A stretch of 36,042 nucleotides of DNA from Cuniculiplasma sp052315415 (GTDB taxonomy: Archaea > Thermoplasmatota > Thermoplasmata > Thermoplasmatales > Thermoplasmataceae): contig JBLSDH010000014.1 of assembly GCA_052315415.1 (NCBI GenBank), positions 1 through 36,042 on the forward strand, in the 5' to 3' direction. The translations under genes were made by a program, and so were the position numbers. Positions 31,001-36,042 of this stretch are shown one piece after another. Numbering within the stretch: the first letter of the stretch is position 1; each line of letters starts with the position of its first letter. Under the pieces are notes generated by a model. It was not told the origin of the DNA, did no database searches, and saw nothing but the letters and a program-made list of their open reading frames with translations.

Positions 31001-32227
31001 ATGGACCGAAGGGTTTTATATTTAAGCATTACAAGATTTATAAGGGTGGTTGGCAGAGTATCAACATTTGTCTTTCTCCCCATAATATTTGTATTTGATT
31101 ACAAACTTTCTCTTTTTGAGACAGGAATCATAACAGCAGCAGCAACGGCTGTTATGTCCGTAATACAATATTTTTCAGGCCCTTGGTCTGATCGTTTTGG
31201 CAGAAAATTCTTCCTTGAGGTTGTTCCATATTTTGCATCAATATCATATTTTCTTCTATTCTGGGCTGTAGGATATGGTAAGAGTCTTCTCCTCATGATA
31301 GTGTTTTGGCTTACCTCAATGTTCATCTCCGCATTGCAGTATCCTGCTATTCAATCCTCTGTTGCAGATCTCACAGACAGCTCCCAGAGGCTTCAGGCAT
31401 ACACATATGTTAGGGTTTTTGCAAATGCTGGAGCTGCAGCAGGACCGGTAATCGGGGCATTTCTATCAGTATTCGGATTTCAATGGATTTTCTTTCTGGC
31501 TGGAGCCACACTTATAGTTGAGGCAATAATGATGCATTTACTGGTTGGAGAAACATACTCAGGAAAAAAATTCACTAGAAAAGAGTACAGAAAAATAAAA
31601 AAAACTGGATTAATCGAAAAATCAGGTTATTTTAAAAATCCTTTCATGGTTGCCTTCACATTGGCAGGAATACTTTTCGGTTTTGATCTACGTCAAACGG
31701 GTCCGGCGTTTACACTTTATCTATTCCATCTTCAGAACACCTCTGTAATTTCCCTTGGATTCATCTATGGTCTGAATGGACTTCTTGTGGTTCTTCTCCA
31801 GATTCCTGTTTTCAGAATAATGTCAAAGAGAGGAAATGTAATGCATTGGAGGGCATTTGGAACATTTGTATATGCCTTAGCTTTTCTGCTTCTTACAGCT
31901 TTTACAGGTTTTTTCTCCTTCCTTATCATCATGGGAATTTTTACACTGGGTGAGGATTTTGCCTCCCCAACAACACAGACAATTTTAATGGAAATATCTC
32001 CCCAGGATTCAAGAGGAGATTATGTGGGAAAGTATTCATTCATAACAAGTTCTGGAAGGGTGGCAGGTACAGTTGTTGGGCTAGGTCTTCTACAATTCTT
32101 TCAATCCCAGGCAAGTATTTTCTGGTACATAATTTCAGCCTCAACCTTCATATGCACAGTGTGGTTTTTCCTAATGATTCCATCTTTCATAAAAAATTCC
32201 ACAAAAATATCTGAACCTTCCATATAG
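31001..32227 (+). CDS. Major facilitator superfamily transporter
   Basis: 408 residues with twelve predicted membrane helices and the MFS loop 2-3 motif GPWSDRFGRKFF (about 62-73). The central cytoplasmic loop (residues ~185-215) is basic. The second half contains GDYVGKYSF-type motifs. It is a secondary transporter or efflux pump, resembling drug-H+ antiporters of the 12-helix group. The substrate cannot be told. Confidence 0.88.
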   Translation: MDRRVLYLSITRFIRVVGRVSTFVFLPIIFVFDYKLSLFETGIITAAATAVMSVIQYFSGPWSDRFGRKFFLEVVPYFASISYFLLFWAVGYGKSLLLMIVFWLTSMFISALQYPAIQSSVADLTDSSQRLQAYTYVRVFANAGAAAGPVIGAFLSVFGFQWIFFLAGATLIVEAIMMHLLVGETYSGKKFTRKEYRKIKKTGLIEKSGYFKNPFMVAFTLAGILFGFDLRQTGPAFTLYLFHLQNTSVISLGFIYGLNGLLVVLLQIPVFRIMSKRGNVMHWRAFGTFVYALAFLLLTAFTGFFSFLIIMGIFTLGEDFASPTTQTILMEISPQDSRGDYVGKYSFITSSGRVAGTVVGLGLLQFFQSQASIFWYIISASTFICTVWFFLMIPSFIKNSTKISEPSI

Positions 32228-32230
32228 TAA

Positions 32231-32240
32231 AAAAATATTA
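32231..32240 (+). promoter_or_regulatory. TATA box of the PEBP gene
   Basis: AAAAATATTA centred about 26 nt before the ATG at 32262, separating this transcription unit from the MFS gene. Confidence 0.4.
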
Positions 32241-32261
32241 ATTCAATTACAATAAAGTGTT

Positions 32262-32726
32262 ATGAGTTTTGAAGTTTCCATTGCAGGCCTTAAATATGGT
32301 CAGATGATTCCAGACAGATATACCTGCAAGGGTGAGAATATCTCTCCTGAAATTACCTGGAAGGAACCTCCAACATCGGGAAAAGAGATTGTGATATTCC
32401 TTGATGATCCTGATGCGCCGAAGGGAAATTTCAACCACTGGGTCATCACAAATATAACTCCTTCCCTTGGTAAAATTCATGAAAACGTCTCTAAGGAGGA
32501 AAGAACTTCAGAAGGCTGGTACCAGCTGAAGAATGATTTTGGAAAGTATGGGTATGGTGGACCATGCCCTCCAGGCAGCTCAACTCACCATTATGTACTC
32601 ACATTATATTCAATTGTAAGGCCACTTGAGAACAGGGAAAAACTCACCAGGGAAGAGATAAGGGGAATTTGTGAGGAGACAAAAGTAAAGAAATTAACGT
32701 GGATGTTCACCTATGGCAGAAAATGA
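32262..32726 (+). CDS. PEBP-family protein (YbhB/YbcL type)
   Basis: 154 residues. Signatures of phosphatidylethanolamine-binding-like proteins are present: the anion pocket DDPDAPKGNFNHWVI (48-62) and YGGPCPPGSSTHHY. No signal peptide, so cytoplasmic. Archaeal and bacterial members are small-molecule-binding proteins of uncertain function; some inhibit proteases or kinases. The last 14 bases overlap the next gene. Confidence 0.88.
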   Translation: MSFEVSIAGLKYGQMIPDRYTCKGENISPEITWKEPPTSGKEIVIFLDDPDAPKGNFNHWVITNITPSLGKIHENVSKEERTSEGWYQLKNDFGKYGYGGPCPPGSSTHHYVLTLYSIVRPLENREKLTREEIRGICEETKVKKLTWMFTYGRK

Positions 32727-33285
32727 TGTTAAACCGGTTTTTCCAGTTCTTATAATGGCTGGAGGAAAAGGCACACGAATGGGTATCAGCGACAAGGGCC
32801 TGTTAATGGTTCACGGGGAAATGCTAATAGAGAGAAACATAAGGCTTTTGAGAGAATATGCTGATCGCATATATATTGCCACAAGTCAATTCACTTTAAA
32901 GACTGAAAAGGTTTTCAAAGATAAATATCACATAATAAGGACTGAAGGTTCAGGCTATTCTGTGGACCTTGCAAAAGCTCTTGAGAAAATTGGGAAGTAT
33001 CCCATAATGGTTTTAAGCTCTGACATATATTTTGCAGACCCTGAGGTCCCAAAGGATTTTATTGAAAAAAGCTTTAATTTCTACAACGGAATAACAAACA
33101 TACTAAGCGATAATATGTTTTGCGGAGTGAGCATATTTTTTCAGAATCCTGAAATGGTCACATCTGACTACTACAAGAATTTCAATTACAGCTCTTCCAG
33201 AGTGCTGAATATAAATGACATCGATACCTTCAAGAATATAACTGGAAAATGGAGCAGTGGGGGAGAAAATGGCGGCCTCAGGTAG
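32713..33285 (+). CDS. MobA/CobY-like nucleotidyltransferase
   Basis: 190 residues with the GT-A-like nucleotidyltransferase fold: LIMAGGKGTRMG (13-24), a K at position 28 and the metal-binding loop LSSDIYF. The size and the GGKGTRMG form match archaeal CobY, which makes adenosylcobinamide-GDP from GTP, more than MobA. The alternative is molybdenum-cofactor guanylylation. No other cobalamin or molybdopterin gene lies nearby to decide. The start overlaps the PEBP gene by 14 bases, and the end overlaps the following gene by 17. Confidence 0.72.
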   Translation: MAENDVKPVFPVLIMAGGKGTRMGISDKGLLMVHGEMLIERNIRLLREYADRIYIATSQFTLKTEKVFKDKYHIIRTEGSGYSVDLAKALEKIGKYPIMVLSSDIYFADPEVPKDFIEKSFNFYNGITNILSDNMFCGVSIFFQNPEMVTSDYYKNFNYSSSRVLNINDIDTFKNITGKWSSGGENGGLR

Positions 33286-33763
33286 AGGAGGAAAGAGTGC
33301 AGAAGCAATACTTGGTGCTGAGAGGAAACTGGGAACAATTTTCGCATATGACAGGGATGCAGGACTTACAATTCTATTGGGTGGTCTTGTAACCCTTGGG
33401 GTTGCCATATATATTTTTGTGGAAACCGGAATTGAAGGCTTGTATTCTGACATTCTGAATACAATACTCATAGTATTCTCCGGATTGTTGATGGGTATTA
33501 TTGAGATACTCTCTGCAATTCTCATATTCAAAAATGGAAAAATTCTTGAGAAAAATGATAATGGCATTAGTGTAATAAGTAAAGAGAAATATTACTCAAT
33601 AGCAGGGAGAATGAAATTTTTTGGTTTTCTTGCTCTTATTGCATCTGTGTTATCATTGCCATCTGGCTACGGCGGTTACATAGCAGGTTTTATACTGGCT
33701 ATGATGGGGGGCGCCCAGGCAATGATCAGTAAAAAGAAATATAATTTAAAGAGAATTGAATAA
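33269..33763 (+). CDS. Small membrane protein, unknown
   Basis: 164 residues from the ATG at 33269, chosen over the GTG at 33257 because GGGGGAG lies just before the ATG. Residues 1-28 are polar and cytoplasmic, then helices at about 30-49, 60-87, 112-128 and 130-150, then a basic tail (SKKKYNLKRIE). No recognised family. It lies in a transcript with the CobY-like gene before it and the NfeD-like gene 6 nt after it. Confidence 0.55.
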   Translation: MAASGRGGKSAEAILGAERKLGTIFAYDRDAGLTILLGGLVTLGVAIYIFVETGIEGLYSDILNTILIVFSGLLMGIIEILSAILIFKNGKILEKNDNGISVISKEKYYSIAGRMKFFGFLALIASVLSLPSGYGGYIAGFILAMMGGAQAMISKKKYNLKRIE

Positions 33764-33769
33764 CCATAT

Positions 33770-34084
33770 ATGATATCCAACACTCTATACTATCTTTCAC
33801 TGATCCTTTTTGCAATAGTTTTCTTTTTCTTTGGAGCATGGTTTTACAGGCTTTATCTATGGTATCCAAGGGGAAGAAAAGGTGTGACTGGAATAAACAG
33901 TCTCATAGGAAAAACTGGAACCATAGTGAGTGACAACGGAACAATGCTTTCAGTAAGGGTTGACGGTCAGTACTGGACTGCAATCAGACCTTCTGATGAA
34001 AATATAAAGGTTGGTGATACAGTGGTAGTTAAGGGTGTCAGAGGTCTCAGACTCATAATAGAGGTTGTAACTAATGGGAATTGA
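33770..34084 (+). CDS. NfeD-like protein, short form
   Basis: 104 residues: one N-terminal membrane helix (5-25), a basic linker and a C-terminal OB-fold of the NfeD type, recognised by LIGKTGTIVSDNG-type and VGDTVVVKGVRGLRLIIEV segments. NfeD C-terminal domains normally partner with membrane SPFH/stomatin proteins. No SPFH gene is visible in this window. Its last 11 bases overlap the next gene. Confidence 0.8.
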   Translation: MISNTLYYLSLILFAIVFFFFGAWFYRLYLWYPRGRKGVTGINSLIGKTGTIVSDNGTMLSVRVDGQYWTAIRPSDENIKVGDTVVVKGVRGLRLIIEVVTNGN

Positions 34085-34259
34085 TTGTGCAGATCTTGGA
34101 TATGCTGTGATAACAAAGCGAGACGGACATAAGATAGAACTCACCATAGAGGAGACTGTGAAGATATGCCAGGAGGCAATGGAGAAAGGAATGCCAATTC
34201 ATGAACTCATAAGGGAAAAGTATGCTGACGCAAAGGTTATAAGATTTTTCCAGGACTGA
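34074..34259 (+). CDS. 61-residue acidic/basic soluble protein, unknown
   Basis: The frame starts inside the NfeD-like gene (ATG 34074) and ends 4 nt before the epimerase ATG, so both junctions support an operon gene. The sequence has a beta-beta-alpha feel (DLGYAVITKRDGHKIELT, then TVKICQEAMEKGMPIHELIR). Two cysteines are at 5 and 34. I recognise no family. Confidence 0.6.
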   Translation: MGIDCADLGYAVITKRDGHKIELTIEETVKICQEAMEKGMPIHELIREKYADAKVIRFFQD

Positions 34260-34263
34260 TCCC

Positions 34264-35103
34264 ATGAATCTGTTAATAAAATATGATGAAACAACATGTG
34301 AAATTGATACCCATGGCGCATACATAAAATCCCTTAATATTTCAGATAAGGAAATTATAAAGGAATCCAGTGACGGTCACCAGACACATGGAGGTATAGC
34401 ATTCCTGTGTCCTTATGCAAACAGAATTGAAAATGGAACATACACCTTTGAAGGAAAAACTTACCATTTTGAGAAAAATTCAGAAGGCCATTCAATACAC
34501 GGTTTCGCTAAGGATTCAGATTTTGAAATAAAGGAAAAGAGTGAAAATTCTGTAAAAATGGAAATGAATCTTTTCAGGGATTCCTATCCATTTAATGTTT
34601 CTGTAGAAATGGAAATAAGCGTTTCTGATGGGATTCTAACTGAGATAGCACATTTCATAAACAATGGGAAACTTGATTCTCCACTTTCACCAGGTTTTCA
34701 TCCTTATTTTCTAACGGGTGAAAAGTGGGCAGTGATTTTTGAGAAAAAACCTCTCAGGTCAGTCAAGGAAAGAAAATACTTCCCTTCTGGAAATTACATT
34801 GAGAGCAAAAGAATTATAAGATCAGGGGGAAATTTTGATGACACATTCAAGTATTCAGGTAAATTGAATATTGAAGGCAATAATTTTAATGTGGAGATGG
34901 AACCTTTCAGCTCCAGCTATATTCAAATTTACAATGGTGAGTATTGTGAGAACAGGTCTGTTGCTGTTGAGCCCATGGCAGGAGAGGTAAATTCTTTCAA
35001 TAACGGAATGGGTTTGAAAATTCTAAAGCCTGATGAGACATGGTCATTTGGATATACATTACGATTCAAAACAAACAATTTAAAAGAAAATTTAGAAAGT
35101 TGA
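34264..35103 (+). CDS. Aldose 1-epimerase-like protein
   Basis: 279 residues with the galactose-mutarotase beta-sandwich. Substrate-binding and catalytic residues are visible: N53-R54 in PYANRIENG, H76 and H79 in GHSIHG, H146 in GFHPYF, and Glu in VEPMAGEVNSF, the position of the catalytic base. It interconverts alpha and beta anomers of hexoses; the specificity may be glucose or hexose-6-phosphate. It ends in a 12-nt overlap with the convergent membrane-protein gene. Confidence 0.87.
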   Translation: MNLLIKYDETTCEIDTHGAYIKSLNISDKEIIKESSDGHQTHGGIAFLCPYANRIENGTYTFEGKTYHFEKNSEGHSIHGFAKDSDFEIKEKSENSVKMEMNLFRDSYPFNVSVEMEISVSDGILTEIAHFINNGKLDSPLSPGFHPYFLTGEKWAVIFEKKPLRSVKERKYFPSGNYIESKRIIRSGGNFDDTFKYSGKLNIEGNNFNVEMEPFSSSYIQIYNGEYCENRSVAVEPMAGEVNSFNNGMGLKILKPDETWSFGYTLRFKTNNLKENLES

Positions 35104-35616
35104 TGGATATCTCCAGTGCTTGAAAATGATACCCGTGGCCTGACCTAATAGAACGCCTGCAAGCAATGTGAATAGATATGTTACAATTATGTCACTAACA
35201 ACAAAGATCAAAACTGAAGTGATGGTGTAATAAAGAAAGAAATACCACTTTATGAGGAAAAGGATGGACCATAATGATGAAATGATCACGGAGGTTTCCA
35301 CCACTACCCTCCCCTTCTTTTCTTTGAAGTTTGCCAGATCACCAACAACGAATCCAATTATGTATCCAATTAAGTAAATAATCATTGCAATTTCAAAGAG
35401 AAAGAAAGTTTCATCTATTGAAGAATAAAGGGTCAGGATTAGATAGATCATAGGGTATATCAAAATTTTCCTTGAATATGATATTCCTAGTTTTGATCTT
35501 ATTACTCTGATTGCAAGAAGTATGAATGTAAATAATAAAAATATGTAGAATTGAATCTTGAAACCCTTTATCAATTGGATTATCTGTGTTTCACTTGTAG
35601 GTATACCTAAAAACAT
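35092..35616 (-). CDS. Polytopic membrane protein, unknown
   Basis: 174 residues from the ATG at 35616; an ATG at 35628 adds four residues, but its GGGGGG codons would serve as Shine-Dalgarno for the inner ATG. About five predicted membrane helices (22-42, 52-70, 75-92, 104-126 and 130-158) separated by short loops. The stretch KFKEKKGRVVVE between helices is the only hydrophilic loop. No family is recognised. It converges with the epimerase gene. Confidence 0.5.
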   Translation of the reverse strand: MFLGIPTSETQIIQLIKGFKIQFYIFLLFTFILLAIRVIRSKLGISYSRKILIYPMIYLILTLYSSIDETFFLFEIAMIIYLIGYIIGFVVGDLANFKEKKGRVVVETSVIISSLWSILFLIKWYFFLYYTITSVLIFVVSDIIVTYLFTLLAGVLLGQATGIIFKHWRYPSTF

Positions 35617-35628
35617 TATTCCCCCCAT

Positions 35629-35904
35629 ATTATTTTCCTTATAATATTTATGTTTTTCAAATAATTATATAACTATAATCAACTTAATAGATAATGAAAT
35701 CCTATCACACATTAATAAAACATTCCGAAACACTTTTTTATTTATTTCAAACATTCCTCAAATGCTGTTATTCAATTAAAGAAATTGTTTAGATCTGACT
35801 GATTTATCTAACCATTGGTAAAAATTTCTATTATTAAGAAATTAATTTTGCTTATCATATTTAACCTTCGTTTTAATTTTTAAAAAATTTTTAAGAGTGC
35901 ATAC
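35629..35904. other. AT-rich intergenic region, no gene seen
   Basis: About 276 bases between the last minus-strand gene and the IS end contain no frame of coding appearance. I saw TATA-like stretches (for example near 35639-35669, upstream of the minus-strand gene) and an AT-rich run TTAAAAAATTTTTAAG just before the IS boundary, which may be the insertion target. Confidence 0.5.
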
Positions 35905-35926
35905 ATAGTGTCCCAAATGTTGTGTA
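35905..35926 (+). repeat. IS terminal inverted repeat, right copy
   Basis: Reads ATAGTGTCCCAAATGTTGTG followed by TA. The reverse complement of the repeat at 117-138 matches it at 20 of 22 positions. The stop codon of the transposase lies 2 nt inside. Confidence 0.65.
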
Positions 35927-35927
35927 T

Positions 35928-36042
35928 TTATAAAGGATACCTCCTTTGGAACATTTCCTTAATCTCATCAATGCATTTATAATATCCCCTCAATGATCTC
36001 ATTGACCATTTGTCATTTATCTCTGCTGCTCTCAGATAAATG
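35928..36042 (-). CDS. IS256-family transposase C-terminus (partial)
   Basis: The last 37 residues are visible: YLRAAEINDKWSMRSLRGYY, then KCIDEIKEMFQRRYPL and TAA. The pattern of a Leu/Tyr-containing helix followed by 'KW..+.+.W/Y' and a final 'F..R' corresponds to the C-terminus of IS256/mutator transposases (compare the 'YLA.RNI.KKWT.P.RNW' region). The catalytic DDE residues lie outside the window. The family call is moderate because of the short length. Confidence 0.6.
   Translation of the reverse strand, partial: IYLRAAEINDKWSMRSLRGYYKCIDEIKEMFQRRYPL

Larger units (their letters stand above)
35905..36042 (-). mobile_element. IS256-like insertion sequence, 3' (transposase-end) side, continues right of window
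   Basis: Starts with the 22-nt terminal repeat at 35905-35926 and contains the last 37 codons of a transposase on the minus strand. The orientation matches the element at the left end of the window, so the two copies are in direct orientation. The inner parts of both elements lie outside the window. Confidence 0.7.

Noticed and set aside
1..36042. The whole window as a composite transposon
   Set aside because: It contains essential housekeeping genes (enolase, dphB, lonB) and spans about 36 kb; two IS copies in the same orientation are more simply independent insertions.

Overview
The window reads as a low-GC archaeal chromosome, most probably Thermoplasmata (Thermoplasmatales-like; Picrophilus, Ferroplasma, Acidiplasma and Cuniculiplasma are the sort of relatives I have in mind). 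The grounds are a membrane-bound archaeal-type LonB, diphthine synthase DphB, a Cgi121-like KEOPS subunit, a CobY-like nucleotidyltransferase, a class III (PibD-type) pilin signal peptide, a tRNA without encoded CCA, and AT-rich TATA boxes about 20-30 nt before start codons, which implies many leaderless transcripts. The genus is inference only.

Layout. The segment is bracketed by ends of IS256-like insertion sequences: a 5' end at 1-138 that truncates a TPR gene, and a 3' end at 35905-36042. Both transposases point left. From the left come a tRNA-Gly(GCC), a pilin-like secreted protein, and a duplicated membrane protein whose upstream copy is split by an in-frame TAA. Next are a 35-residue membrane microprotein coupled to a CinA-like protein, a 56-residue coiled-coil protein, a double-SIS GlmS-isomerase-like protein, and a family 2 glycosyltransferase. 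A LutA/LutB-like lactate oxidation pair follows.

At 9864-12789 there is a vWA protein, a PP2C phosphatase and an unusual Ser/Thr-type kinase. This resembles the TerY-P triads described in bacteria. A UvrD-like helicase fused to a RecB-type nuclease (12864-15557) diverges from the kinase across one shared AT-rich promoter. The helicase stop codon directly abuts the TTG of a lycopene cyclase gene. With the convergent crtZ-crtI-crtB operon, this gives a full route from GGPP to zeaxanthin.

A MoxR-DUF58-type operon (24408 down to 19288, minus strand) lies back to back with a PH/GRAM-like zinc-ribbon protein. A long plus-strand housekeeping run follows: LonB, Cgi121-like, PfkB sugar kinase, gamma carbonic anhydrase-like protein, enolase and DphB. 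The last part holds an MFS transporter, a PEBP protein, a CobY/MobA-like enzyme, an NfeD-like protein, small unknown proteins and an aldose 1-epimerase.

The best candidate for an under-described system is the archaeal vWA-PP2C-kinase triad beside the helicase-nuclease. The split membrane paralog, the hairpin over the transposase ribosome binding site, and the two unannotated small genes near cinA are the other points that deserve attention. All calls come from reading translations and motifs; no database search was run.
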